Source: Sodiomyces alkalinus F11 | Taxonomy: Eukaryota > Ascomycota > Sordariomycetes > Glomerellales > Plectosphaerellaceae | Direction of reading: 5' to 3' | DNA length: 64,000 bases | Assembly: GCF_003711515.1 (NCBI RefSeq) | Contig: NW_021167079.1 | Coordinates: 5,023,158 to 5,087,157, forward strand | Shown: in pieces, positions 53,549 to 64,000 of the stretch | Layout: each line of letters begins with the position of its first letter | Numbering within the stretch: the first letter of the stretch is position 1 | Made by a program: the position numbers and the translations under genes | The notes under the pieces: generated by a model | The model's input: the letters and a program-made list of their open reading frames with translations, nothing else | Databases searched by the model: none | What the model was told of the DNA's origin: nothing

Positions 53549-54564
53549 TCACTTCCTCGTGGCGAGAATGAGAGCCGTCCCCCAAACAGAATCCACCTCG
53601 ACATCCCTCCACTTCTCTCCCTCGGCCTTCCAGTCCGCTTCCACTTCCAGTATCCTATCAAAAAGCACGTCTACAATGTCACCTTGTCCGCCTTCCTCCC
53701 GGCTCCTGACCTCAGGGTGCGCATCCCTCCAAGCGCGGAACGCGCTGAACGTCCGCAAGTAGCCCTCAAACTCCCCGAGTTTAAGCCTCTTCCTCAACCA
53801 CGCCGCCTCTCCGTCCTGTACCCCGACACCCGACGTCTCCCTGTCGGGGTCGTAGACGATCCTCCTGACGTCCCCCCAGTGCTCCGCAGGCGGCACCACA
53901 GCCCGGAGGGAATCCCGGAGGATATCCCGCCCAGGTTGTTCCCAGTAGCGCGCCATGCTCTGGAACCCGGCAGCGACGTCGTCCTCGCCGTAGCACGCGG
54001 CGTCGAAAACGGCATTGGCCCGCGGCCGCCCGACGAGGATGTTATCCTTGTATCCCCAGAAGGCCAGGGCGCCGCCGCTCCGGACCACGCGGGCCAGCTC
54101 GGGCCACGCGCGGCTATAGTCGAACCAGTGCGCCGCCTGGCCCGCCACCGCTAGGTCGACGGTTCCGTCCGCGAGGAAGGAGAGGTCCTCCGCCTGTCCC
54201 TGCCGGAAGGCGATCTTGGGGTTGTCCGGGGTGGCGGAGACGGCTTGGCGTACCATGACGGGGCTGGGGTCGATGGCGAGCACGCGGTCGAAGTGTGGGC
54301 TTAGCGCCCGCGCGATGAGGCCGTGGCCGCAGCCTAGGTCGAGGAGCGTGCCGGATGGTGAGGAGGCCGTGGCTCCGCGGGCGCGGGTACGCTTGAGAAT
54401 GCTTCTGAAGAGGGGCGGGGGGTACGAGGGCCGGAAGGCTGCGTAGCTGGCAGCTGAGAAGGTTGACCGACTGACATTTGCGTTAGCGAAGGACTGGACC
54501 CTTTGTAAAACACAGACAGCTGGGGTTACCGAACAGGACGGGACACGAACGAGAAGGTTGCCAT
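53549..54564 (-). CDS. SAM-dependent methyltransferase (Tmt1/Crg1-like)
   Basis: Exons 54530-54564 and 53549-54470 give 318 residues; donor GTAACC, acceptor GTCAG with GCTAAC branch. A class I methyltransferase close to the yeast trans-aconitate/Crg1 group, probably acting on a small molecule. After the join the start reads MATFSFVSRPVRRSTFSAAS and YAAFRPSYPPPLF, the conserved entry of this group. Motif I is LLDLGCGHGL (about 54-63), then VLAIDPSPVMVRQA, FRQGQAEDLSF, DLAVAGQAAHWFDY and the post-motif LARVVRSGGALAFWGY. The C-terminal half has the family cap with YWEQPGRDILRDSL. Without the intron the frame has no ATG near the start, so the short first exon is well supported. Confidence 0.85.
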
Positions 54565-55229
54565 TTTTTGCGCCCTTCACACCTCTTGGGGCTTCTCGAA
54601 ATCCTTGAGGTAGGCAGGGTCCTTGCTAAAGCGATGCTGCTCGTGAGGACCGAGTGTGATGATCTCTCACATCATCTCACGTCCGTCAATGAGCTTTCCA
54701 AGAAGTCGAGTTGCCCCATATTCAACAGCGCCATCGAACGTCAATGCCAGTCAGTGATCCATGGTTTCCCTTTCCCCATTTCCCATTCCAGGGAACCCCC
54801 GGCTGGCCAAGCCGATCCACATCATGTTGACGTGCGAGGTCTAGCAGCCAATTGAGTAGCCTCGATGAATGGCGAGATCCCCACGCTGAGAGCCTCGGCG
54901 ATGTCGGCAGTGTCGGGCATAACGGAGCCGCGAACGCTTGTCTTCGGCTTGCCGGAAGTGGCCGAGTTGTTCAGTTAAAGAAACGGAATGACATACGTAA
55001 TCCGTCGGTCAAACACTCACCTGGCTCGGTGAGAGCCCCGGTGTGGTGGATTGTTAATAAGTGACAAACGATTTAAGGGTCGCAACTACAGATACTTTAG
55101 TTTGTCTCACAATCCAGCCTCGAGTCTACTCAACTCCTCCTTCGCCACTTCCTTTTCCCTCTTCGTTTCAATTCCGCACCGAGTCGTACATACCAGCAAG
55201 ATAGTTGTCAAAGAAGGTTGTCCAACATC
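54565..55229. other. divergent promoter region
   Basis: 665 bp between two divergent genes, the methyltransferase and the CoA-binding protein. No gene is supported; a CT-rich leader precedes the latter. Confidence 0.5.
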
Positions 55230-55770
55230 ATGTCGACCGAAGCAGCCGCCCGCGCCTTCTTCGCCTCCCCGCGCTTCGCCGTTGTGGGCGCCAGCTCGAA
55301 CCCCTCGAAGTTTGGACACAAGAGTACGTCGCTCAGAGAGAACCAACACCTTCTTTCGACTTGAATTATTTTTCGTTCCAGTCCGGTTAAGACACCCGTC
55401 AGTCTTCTCATGGTACCTCGCTCACAACATCCCCGCAACACCCATCAACCCGACCGCGGCCACCATCTCGGCTCTCAACAAGGAGCACCCCGCCGTGCCC
55501 CGCGTCTCGGCCCTGCCACACCCCAAGGATACGTCCATCTCCGTCATCACCCCACCGGCCGCGACGCTGCAGGTTCTCAAAGAGGCGCGCGAGCTCGGCG
55601 TCCCGGCCGTGTGGCTCCAGCCGGGGTCTTTCGACGACGCCGTCCTGGCTTTTGCGCGTGAGGAGGGCGCGTTCCGAGCCGTTGTGGCCGGGGATGGTGG
55701 GCGCGGGCATGAAGGATGGTGTGTGCTTGTTGACGGGGAACGGGCGATGAAGGGTGCTGGCAAGCTGTGA
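55230..55770 (+). CDS. CoA-binding domain protein (YccU-like)
   Basis: Exons 55230-55323 and 55403-55770 give 153 residues; donor GTACGT, acceptor CGTCAG. A stand-alone Rossmann-type CoA-binding domain. Exon 1 carries the nucleotide loop FAVVGASSNPSKFGHK, exon 2 continues IFSWYLAHNIPATPINP. Later conserved parts are SVITPPAATLQVLKEARELG and VPAVWLQPGSFDDAVLAFA. An alternative acceptor 24 nt earlier (TTCCAG) would add eight residues and is also in frame. I preferred the later one because it restores the usual K-(V/I)-F-x-W-Y-L spacing. The physiological role of this family in fungi is not known to me. Confidence 0.85.
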
Positions 55771-56032
55771 GGACAGTCCTTCCAACTTTTTTTCTTTTTC
55801 TTTTTTTTGGGGGGAACAAACTGCGAAGGCGGTCTCACCTCCATACAGAGTGCACGGGCTTTGTTATTTTGGTAGTTGTTGGTCCTAGCTTTTTATTACG
55901 ACGACACTTAAACTGTAATGGTTTTGACTCCTTCCACTACTCCAGGTACAGTGGCCGACAAAAGAACTAAAGCACTCTACACAATCATATCGTGGAGAGT
56001 GCTTTGATCTTTTTTGGCCACGAACTGCAATT

Positions 56033-57380
56033 ATGCCGAAACTCACTGAAAGTAGGTCTATCTATCTCTATGAAACAATCAGTACATATATAATAACTAG
56101 TTTCTAGAACGCAAGGCAGAAGGAGAATACTCGACTAACCCTCATACTCAGAGGGCACTGAGACGACGCGCCACGTTAAAGGGACAAGCAAGTGAAGTTT
56201 GGGCAATCCATCACAAGTATACGTCCAAGAAATCGCGTAAATTGGCGGCACTGAAACGGTCTCCAGACTATAAGAATGCTAGTGAGGGTGAGAAAGCAGC
56301 CCAGATCGCTGCTTTGACTCTGAAGCTTAATAACGCGAGGTTAGTTGGTTTGATTTCTTGTTCGTGTCATAGCCAATATAATAACTTGCAAAACCAGGGC
56401 TGCCGAAGTCGAGCAAGTCAAAATAAGACACTCAAACGCTTCTCATTCAAATGATTTGCGGTCAAACAATCTGCCCTCCAACGATTCGCCCTCTAACAAT
56501 TCGCCGTCTGTACTCCGTATACGGTATACCCTTCCTATCCGTAATATGGACATGTAACTAACTACGCTGTGTGTCTAGCCTGCTTAAAGAAGGAATGATA
56601 ACCTTCCTAGTTGGCCCATCAGAGCAGCGCCACTACGTACACACCAATATTGTCAAGTCCGGTGTGCTCGGTGGTGCATGCGGTGATCTTGACCGGTTTG
56701 AGAGCGGCATCGAGGTCAAGGTTGTGGAGTGGAAAGAAGTCGAAACCGCCGTCTTTGCAAATCTGATGGAGTACGCCAATACCGGCGACTATACCGTCCC
56801 GGAACTGAAGCCACCCGCAGTGGAAGGACTCGAAATCGAGCCCTTATCAATCATGACCTGCCTCAAATCCTATGGCTGGGGCAAGGCTCGCGGCGGCGCC
56901 TATCGACGAGAGTTCAGGGAGGGCACGCGGGCATCCATCCTGACCGCCACGAAGAGTTTTATCGAGGAAGGAACAAAGCTGTATCCGGAACCGAGTGACC
57001 GTTTTCGGGACTGGGAACCTAACTTGGAGCCCGCCGGTGGAGAGGGACACTTGGCCATCTTCGAGTGCCACGTCAAGCTCTATCTTCTTGCGACCAAGCA
57101 TAAGATGGAGAAGCTGGAGCGTCTGTCTCTCTTCAAGCTCTTCAGGACCCTCACCCGCATATGGGACTATCAGCACGTCCACGATGATTTGGCGGTCACG
57201 ATTCGTTACGCGTACCGCAACATCAGCGAAGCGGACCGGATACGAACCTTGCTGGCTTCATTTGCGGCTATTAACGTTGACACGATGCGAGACTCGGCCC
57301 AGTATGCCGAGACCTTGAGGCAGTGTCCCGAATTTGCCGTGGACATGATACGGCTACTTCCCTCATACTGGCCTGAGTAA
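56033..57380 (+). CDS. BTB/POZ-domain protein with novel N-terminal region
   Basis: Four exons (56033-56051, 56108-56339, 56398-56523, 56579-57380) give 392 residues. All introns are 55-58 nt, with donors GTAGGT, GTTAGT and GTATAC, and acceptors CTAG, CCAG and CTAG. The N-terminal 85 residues are strongly basic with RRRATLKGQASEVWAIHHKY, TSKKSRKLAALKRSPDYKN and SEGEKAAQIAALTLKLNNA. I do not recognise this part. A Ser/Asn-rich linker follows (about 95-120), with repeats of SND and SNN. The BTB fold begins LLKEGMITFLVGPSEQRHYV and continues HTNIVKSGVLGG and FANLMEYANTGDYTVPE. A BTB fold usually means dimerisation or a Cullin-3 link. The end resembles other fungal BTB proteins (RIWDYQHVHDDLAVTIRYAY). 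The exon 3 donor is the least certain join; it was chosen because it is the only one keeping frame. Confidence 0.75.
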
Positions 57381-58454
57381 CGAAGCATTCGCATCAAGTG
57401 AGGGCTTACAAGTTACGAGCATGGTGCGCATCCGCAGGGTCTACGGAGTACGTGTAAGTAGAATGCACATGTGGGCTCTAGGAGCATTGAAGCCTCAACT
57501 TTTATCGCAGGAATAGGAATAGTGTATACTCGTCCACTCCGTACAAAATTCTACAGTATATTTGTGTACGTAGTACATGTAGTCAGTTCATGAAAGAGAC
57601 AATGAGGCCCACGACACCACTTCACCATCGCAATGCCCAACTGTGATATTTTCAAAATCGAACATAGCAACTTCAAGTACGTTCTCTTTTGACGGCCATT
57701 CTTCGATCTACATTGAAGTGTTATACACTACTGAAAATGAAGCCTCTCAGACCTTAGATACCGTCTCAGTCCAAGGTCGGGGCATTGGTTGGAACAGCAA
57801 GACCTAAGAAAAAGAAGATGAATTCGACGTTTGGCAACATTGACGTTATTCTGAAAGCTCACATTGTAGGCAGGGGAAGCTCTGATTATATAGCTAGCCA
57901 TCTTAGAAACGTTTGATAATGACTTCTAGGGCTGTTGATAGGAGACTTAATACACCGTAGTCTGTAGCAATTTTCCAATGAACACATGCAGTTTTTGCAG
58001 GGCGGATCAGTCCAGGGGATAACCGATAAACCACAGGTTAAAGGAGTCGCGGACCCTTCCCTTCTATCTATCCGCACTTCCAGACTTCTTCTCCAGTTAC
58101 CGATAACGAGGCCAACCTCGACAAATTAGATCATGTTAACCAACACACCTGAACTTCTGGGACGGCGATGGCACAGTGTCGGCGTAATACACGGACACTG
58201 TTCGGCCAGCAACTCCGGCCTCTCATTTGTCGACGACCTACGGACCGCCGAATCCGACATTCCGGCTCCGGCTCCTGGCCCCTCACCTCTCTCAGTGCCC
58301 CGCCAATTCACTGTGTAAGCCCACGTCATACAGATATGTTGTCACTACACAAACCGACGACGAGGAGAGGGTTGCGATTCGTGAAACGGCGAAACGGTGA
58401 AAGACAACCTAAAAGATCACCGTTGATTCCTCGTCGGGCTCAAAGGCCAGTTTC
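57381..58454. other. intergenic
   Basis: No gene is supported in 1.1 kb. It holds a TACGGAGTACGTG motif at 57442 and an AT-rich 5' portion. Confidence 0.45.
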
Positions 58455-58553
58455 ATGATTTATCACGAGATCTCGCTGCCCTATTTCATAAAGAACAGAG
58501 CACATGCATCTTACGTCCCAGCCGGCAAACATCCCTACCCCTCAGAGCCCAAA

Positions 58554-59582
58554 ATGCCCACCATCATCCCAGAACTCCCTTTCAAACCCACCTGGGCCGA
58601 GGCGCCCTCGTCTAGAGACCCCCGCCACGCACCAACCCCCCTAACCGAGGAGCAAAAACAACATTTCCTCACCCACGGCTGGGTCCGCATCCCCGACTGC
58701 TTCACCAAAGACCAAGCCGACTGGGTAGTCCAAGACGTCTGGACTCGCCTAGGCTCCGACCCAAACGATAAGCCCACCTGGCGCGGCAGGACCAACATGC
58801 CCTCGCACCGCAGCTTCGACGCCTCCGTCTTCGCCCCGAAAGCCTGGTCCGCCATCACCGAGCTCTGCGGCGGCGAAGACAAACTCGTCGACGTGTCGCG
58901 GCAGTGGAGGGACAACCTGATCGTCAGTCTCGGCACGGCCGAGAACGAAGGGAGGGACACCGACCCGCGCGACCTCGACAACTGGCACGTCGACGGCGAT
59001 TTCTTCGTGCACTACCTCGACTCGCCCGAGCAGGCCCTCCTCGTCATCCCGCTCTTCTCGGATATCAACCCCGGCGGCGGCGGCACCATGATCTGTCCCG
59101 CCGGCATGGAGAGGATCGCGAAGCACCTGTACGACCACCCCGAGGGCGTCTCCCCTTCCATGACGCCGCGGGGCGACCCCGATTTTGACAAAGACGTTGG
59201 CCTTCGCTTCTACGTCGACCTCGTCAAGTCTCTGCGTCGGCACGACTTTGTCGAGGTTACGGGGGAGGTTGGCGACGTGTTCCTGTTGCATCCCCTGATG
59301 ATGCATTCTGCGTCTACGAATCCCCGCCGTCAGTTGCGCATTATTACCAACCCGCCTGTTCACTTCAGTGAGCCGCAGAGCTTCAACCGCCCGGGCGGAA
59401 CGTACAGTCTAGTGGAGCAGACAACCCTCAGGGCTCTAGGGAAGGATTCGTTGCCCGAGTGGGAAATCGCGGGACCCAGGGAGCGGAGGATACCGGAGCG
59501 GTATAAGGCGCTGGCTGAGATGCGGGAGAAGGAGAGACGACGACTAGAGGGGACTTCTGATGTTGCCGTTTCTCCAATTTGA
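58554..59582 (+). CDS. phytanoyl-CoA dioxygenase family protein
   Basis: Single-exon gene of 342 residues from MPTIIPELPFKP; an in-frame ATG 99 nt upstream (58455) would add 33 residues but its peptide looks less typical. PhyH enzymes are Fe(II)- and 2-oxoglutarate-dependent hydroxylases. The iron facial triad fits WHVDGDFF (His145, Asp147) and LHPLMMHSAS (second His about 251), with RRQLRIITN after it supplying the 2-oxoglutarate-binding Arg. The glycine-rich loop NPGGGGTMICPAG and the start LTEEQKQHFLTHGWVRIPDCF are typical of fungal members. The substrate is not evident; it could be a fatty acid or a secondary metabolite. The C-terminus is charged (EMREKERRRLEG). Confidence 0.82.
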   Translation: MPTIIPELPFKPTWAEAPSSRDPRHAPTPLTEEQKQHFLTHGWVRIPDCFTKDQADWVVQDVWTRLGSDPNDKPTWRGRTNMPSHRSFDASVFAPKAWSAITELCGGEDKLVDVSRQWRDNLIVSLGTAENEGRDTDPRDLDNWHVDGDFFVHYLDSPEQALLVIPLFSDINPGGGGTMICPAGMERIAKHLYDHPEGVSPSMTPRGDPDFDKDVGLRFYVDLVKSLRRHDFVEVTGEVGDVFLLHPLMMHSASTNPRRQLRIITNPPVHFSEPQSFNRPGGTYSLVEQTTLRALGKDSLPEWEIAGPRERRIPERYKALAEMREKERRRLEGTSDVAVSPI

Positions 59583-59840
59583 ACCCGAATCAACTCATGG
59601 GACGTGGTAGCGAAGAATTGAGACAAATTCAGTAGCAGCAGTGCACATGCAGTTTCAACAGGCGGATATCATGAAGATATTTGATATTTCGTGCTGTCAC
59701 CATGAGAATCAAATACTATTTGGCACACAATGCCTATACGACTATACGAACGAACGCTCTCATAATCACGGGCAGAGAGACAACATGTCATAACTCATAA
59801 ACGTGCTCATGCAGTAATTCCTCGGTACAGTCTGGTAAAA

Positions 59841-62800
59841 CTAATAGCCTTGAGGTGGAGTTGGCTCCATGCCAGGGGAAGGTGAGAAGTATTCCCGCCC
59901 CCGGCTCACAGACCTATTATGCCCAGGTGTATGCTCAGGGCCGGGGTGTGGGGTGGCCCTGGTGGGAGCATGAGAAGGCGTATCATACCGGCTAGGCGGT
60001 CCATCGGCACCAGGAGGACCGCGCGGGGCAGCCGGGTCCCGGTCGTAAGGAGGATGTTGTTGATATGGCCCATTATGCGGAGCCTCTTGTTGTCCGTACC
60101 CGTGTTCCTGGGGACCCCAGGACCCGTACCTGTACTCCGCGCTGGCAGCGTCGGTGCCCGGACCGGAGACATGTGAAGGGCTCGGCGTGAGGCCAGCACG
60201 GCTCGTCGTCGGCGTCTGCGGATTATACGACGACGGGGCGTGGAGCTGCTGCTGTTGCGATCCGTACCGGGTATGCGCGCCGCTGTATGGAGACGTGGCA
60301 GCACCGCCACTGCCACCGCCACCGCCACCGTGAGCGTGAGCGTGAGAAGGAGGAGGAGGAGAAGGGTATCCTTGTTGGTGTCCCGGCATCGGCGGCCTGC
60401 GGTACTCGTGTCGATTGGCAGCGCCATACGGTGCGCCACGCGAAGCATGCATGTGGTCAGGGGGTCCGTAGTACGCCTGCCGCTCAGGAACCGGCGCCGG
60501 TTGGAACCCATCAAAGCGTTCCTCTCTCTCCAGGGCGATTTCCCCGTCCACTTTACCGAGGACCTGGGCCCGGAACTGGTCAAAGTTGAGGGTGGCGTCC
60601 TCGACGAGCTGGAAATGCGACGCCTTGAGCTGCTTTTGCGCCCCCGGGTGCTCCTCGGCGTCGTTGTGGGCCAGCGAGGCGGCGATGAGGAAGGCGTTGC
60701 GGATCTGCCGGCCGTTCCACCTCCCCATGCCGTGTTGGTGCCTCCAGTAGTGCTCCCGAGCGAAGGCGAGGATCTGGTCCTTGAAGATGTACAGAGGCTG
60801 ATCCCCTCCCGCGTCGCTGAGGATCTTCTCGGTCTCTTCTAGGCGGTCGATGTTCATTTTGAAGATGTTCTCCGTCTCCCGCACGCCGAGAGGCTTGTAG
60901 TAGAGGGACACGTGTACCCGAGATTTGACGGCTTCGTCGAGAGTTCCCGGACGGTTGGTGGTGAGGAAGAGGATGCCGTTGTAGTATTCGAGGATGCGGA
61001 GAAAGACTGTCGGTTCTTGTTAGCCTGGGGCTCTTGGGATGATCACATCAGAGAATCAGAGAATCAGAGAATTAGAGATGTACATGGAGAGCACGAGGGA
61101 GAGGACTTTAACGTACCAGAGACCAGAGCATTCCGCTGCAGATCCTCCTTTGTCCGCTGGGAAAGGAAGACATCTGCCTCGTCCAGCAAGAGGACGCAGT
61201 CCCAGAGATGGGCCAGGCGGAAAATCTCGCCCAGGGACGACTCGACGCTCTGCGGCGTGAACCCGAGGTCGCCGCACGTAATGGGGAAAAGGGGCTTCTT
61301 GTGGGCGAGCGAGACGGCCTCGGCGGTGGCCGTCTTGCCTATGCCGGGGGATCCGTGCAGGAGGATGACGATGCCGCGGCCTTTGCCCCGGATGATGTCC
61401 TGGGTGACGATGCGGCCCGTCTTCTTCTCGATGGCCTTTTTGCGGAAATGCGCGCTGGTGAGGGACGTGATCATGCGGCGGTGGCTCTCCTCGATCTGGA
61501 GGTACTGGAAGGCGTCCAGCTGCTCGGCCACGGGCTGGACGTTGCGCACGTCGACGGGGAAGAACTTGCGCTCGCGGAGGGCGTAGGCGAAGACGCGCGG
61601 CGGGAGGAGGGCAAAGTCGTCCCCCTCGAAGGTCGCGTGCGGGCTCAGCGGGGGCTTGTCGTTGCCGGACTGTCGGATGAACCTGTCGCCCTTGAGGTTC
61701 ACGTTGTACTCGAACGAGTCGGTGTCGTCGTCGTCTACCACGATCTCGCTCAACTTGCCCAGCGCGGTCGTCCGCTTGGCGTCGGCCCAGGTATGGACGG
61801 CGTACTTGTCCGTCACGGTCGACGTCTGGATGCCGTACTCGGAGTAGGTCTCGAAGGTGGGGGCCCAGCTGGGGAACACGTTGAAGGCTTCCCTGGCGTC
61901 GATGACAATATGACTATCGATGTGGTCCGGGCTGGTCATGTCGGTTCCCGAAGCCGTCTGGTAGGGGTTGGAAAGGGGGTCCTTGATGACGGTCCACCCG
62001 TTGTAGGCGACGTGCTTCTGCTCGGTCGACGCGACCACCTTCTGCCCGAGCTCCTTGGCCTCGCGCAAAATTTTTTCTCGGTCGGCATGGAAGCGGAGCG
62101 GGTAGATGTCCAGCTCCCGGACATCTTTCTCTCCAGGATACTCGTAGATGCGGATGATGTCGGTCATGGCGCCCCAGTCCTTGCCATCATGGTCGATATA
62201 GTAGCACCAGACCTGCATATTGGCTGGCAACGCGGAACTGTCCGTATCTACCTGGAATTCCCCGGCTTCATCGCAGTCAATGCGAGGTGGAAGCAGCTTG
62301 TATACCCTCCACAGCTTGTGACGACCCGTCAATTCATCCCTCGTCTCCTTGCTGAGACTGGTGAGAAGATCGGCGGGGGGAGGAGGGTAATACAAGACCT
62401 CGCCAAAGCGGAAGATGTTCCACAGCTCCTTGTGGCGAATCTTGTAGGGCTTGGTAGGGTCCACGTCGTCGAATCGACGATACAGGGGCATGAGGTGCTC
62501 CTCGACGAAGTCGACATAACAACGCATCTCCTCGAGGGATCCCGGCTTCCTATAGTGTTCAGCCCAGGGGTGCTCATCTTCATCTTCATTTTGATTTTGA
62601 TTTTCCTTTTCAGACTTCTTTTCGTTCCCATCCACCTTGTCGTCACTGCATGTGCCATCCCTCTTTCCACTTTCGTCGTCGTCGTCTTCGTCGGCGGTCA
62701 TCGGGGTTATGGTGTCAGTGTTGGCGTCATTCTCATTTTCTGGTTCTGTGGCCGACGACTGAGACCCCGAGTCAGAACTGGACTCGGACGAGGTGGTCGA

Positions 62801-63529
62801 CCTATCCGTCGTCTTCTGCTCCACGTAGGCCGAAGCGGAAGACGTCGATCGCGAGACGGATTTGCGCTGCCGCTGCTGCTGTTGCTGTTGCTGCATAGAC
62901 TCTACCACCGCCAGCTCGTTCTTCATCTTATCTTGGTTATACATGAGGTGGCGGAAAGGCGAGGCAAACGTATGCGGCCTCGATTCCCAGGCTTTCGGAA
63001 GACTTGAAATCTTGCTGAGGGCCTGCAGAACGACGGGCGACTGGATGCGAACCCTGGCAATCCATTCTTTCGCGGAATAGGTCGTCCCTTCACGCCTGGT
63101 GATATTTTCTCTCATGAGGGCCGAGATGGACTCCTTTTTTGCCTCGGTAGGGGCGCGTCGGTGCGACTCCTTCAACACCTCCTGCGGGAAGGCGGGATGG
63201 GCCATGAGGACTTCGATGGCGTACGATCCCTCCTCTTCGGAATATCGGTTCTTGAACTGGTGCCAGTTACACCAGCGGACCTTGGGGATGACGGATTCCG
63301 GGAACTTCAGGTCCACGTCTTTCTCGTCTTCATTCTCTTCCGTCTCCGACTCGTCGGACCCGCGCACTTCAATATCCCCCACGCGCTGCTCGAGATTGGA
63401 GATGCGGGCATGGAGCCGGGACGCTCTCAGGGCCTTTTGGTCCTCGTTTTGATCTGGAGACGGTGACTCCTGCTTGATGTCCCCAGCCTCACTTCCATTT
63501 TTGACCTCTTCATTGCGGCTGTTGGACAT
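59841..63529 (-). CDS. large AAA ATPase with N-terminal DUF region
   Basis: Exons 61117-63529 and 59841-61006 give 1192 residues; donor GTACGT, acceptor ACAG with GCTAAC branch. The start MSNSRNEEVKNGS at 63529 is the first ATG in frame. Residues 1-250 are charged with a coiled-coil patch (LRASRLHARISNLEQRVG). A glutamine run and serine-rich segment follow. The middle (about 330-700) is the globular region typical of this fungal AAA group, with YVDFVEEHLMPLYRRF and WCYYIDHDGKDWGAM. The ATPase core has Walker A HGSPGIGKTATAEA (about 724-737) and Walker B LLLDEADVFLSQR (about 781-793). After the intron come FLRILEYYNGILFLTTNRPG and the arginine-finger part DEAVKSRVHVSLYY. The last 220 residues are Pro/His/Gly-rich and disordered. 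Cellular role unknown. Confidence 0.85.
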
Positions 63530-64000
63530 TTTGCTCGGGTGTGACGGTGTGACGGCTGATCGGACAGCAGAGGTCACAGGTCCCAGATGCTGAACAACAC
63601 GTTAGGCCGTGCTCATTTTATAACATGAAGTTAATTGCGGACAGAGATAAAGTGCCCGGTGCCTATGGCCCATACATGGGCCTCCCCCCCCCCCCCCCCC
63701 CCCCCCCCTTTCTTCTGCCAGATTGTCGCTTTCTCTTTTTGTTTCATGCGAATTACCTGGGTCCAGGAAGAGTTGAGACGAACGGTCATTGGGTATAACC
63801 CGAACCGAAATGGGGCCACGATGGCCGGGCTGCGCCCTGCCGACATTTGATTTGTGCTTTCTAGTGTCTGGACACCATGTCAGACTGCATGCAGACGCTG
63901 GGGGCGAAAATTGACGGGGTCTAAAGCGCGCCTCATGCATGTACGGAATATTCGTAGAATCGTAATTAGCTGTAGAGCCCTATGGCTGCTGGAGATTGCA
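63530..64000. other. right-edge spacer
   Basis: Upstream region of the AAA ATPase gene. Only a C homopolymer stands out; no gene is supported to the end of the window. Confidence 0.5.
63684..63708. repeat. C25 homopolymer
   Basis: An uninterrupted run of 25 C. Its length should be treated with caution because such runs are error-prone in sequencing and assembly. Confidence 0.9.

Noticed and set aside
61208..63007. 599-codon plus-strand ORF opposite the AAA ATPase
   Set aside because: Antisense shadow; the minus strand has Walker A, Walker B and a proper splice, while this frame has no family features.

Overview
This window is nuclear DNA of a filamentous ascomycete (Pezizomycotina). It is probably a Sordariomycete, but that placement is inferred. 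Genes carry short introns of mostly 55-120 nt with GTANGT-type donors, CTAAC or CTGAC branch sites and YAG acceptors. Coding sequence is GC-rich at third positions, spacers hold long pyrimidine tracts and homopolymers, and both strands are used with no operon-like order. I support 22 protein genes, one split tRNA-Pro, one tRNA-like element and one pseudogene. Exon joins were worked out by reading frame and splice signals only.

Layout. 0.7-4.3 kb: a CTK2-type cyclin (+) converging on a family 2 glycosyltransferase (-). 5.2-7.2 kb: a frameshifted relic of a fused P450 reductase, a tiny five-part inner-membrane protein gene (probable complex I accessory subunit), and a tRNA-Pro(CGG) gene with a spliceosomal-looking intron in its T stem. 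7.7-15.5 kb: mitoribosomal protein mL44, a cytosolic-type phospholipase A2 and a flavin monooxygenase. 17.4-25.5 kb: septin CDC3, mitoribosomal protein uS4m (NAM9) and the La protein LHP1. 26.6-34 kb: two MFS transporters flanking a PTEN-like phosphatase (TEP1), with a tRNA-like element between. 36.2-46.6 kb: four minus-strand genes, namely an F-box protein, the survivin-like BIR1, an M3 metallopeptidase (PRD1/MepB type) and the essential myosin light chain CDC4. 46.6-53.5 kb: a gene-poor stretch with one AT-codon-rich membrane protein, a degenerate minisatellite and small duplications; this is the most accessory-looking part. 53.5-63.5 kb: a SAM methyltransferase, a CoA-binding protein, a four-exon BTB protein, a phytanoyl-CoA dioxygenase-like protein and a large AAA ATPase.

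Functionally these are mainly housekeeping genes. They cover mitochondrial translation and respiration (mL44, uS4m, complex I-like), cytokinesis and chromosome segregation (CDC3, CDC4, BIR1), transcription and RNA metabolism (CTK2, LHP1) and lipid or redox metabolism (PLA2, FMO, PhyH). I see no biosynthetic gene cluster. The most unusual item is the tRNA-Pro gene: removing 59 nt bounded by GTAAGT and CAG, with a CTAAC branch site, restores a perfect T stem.
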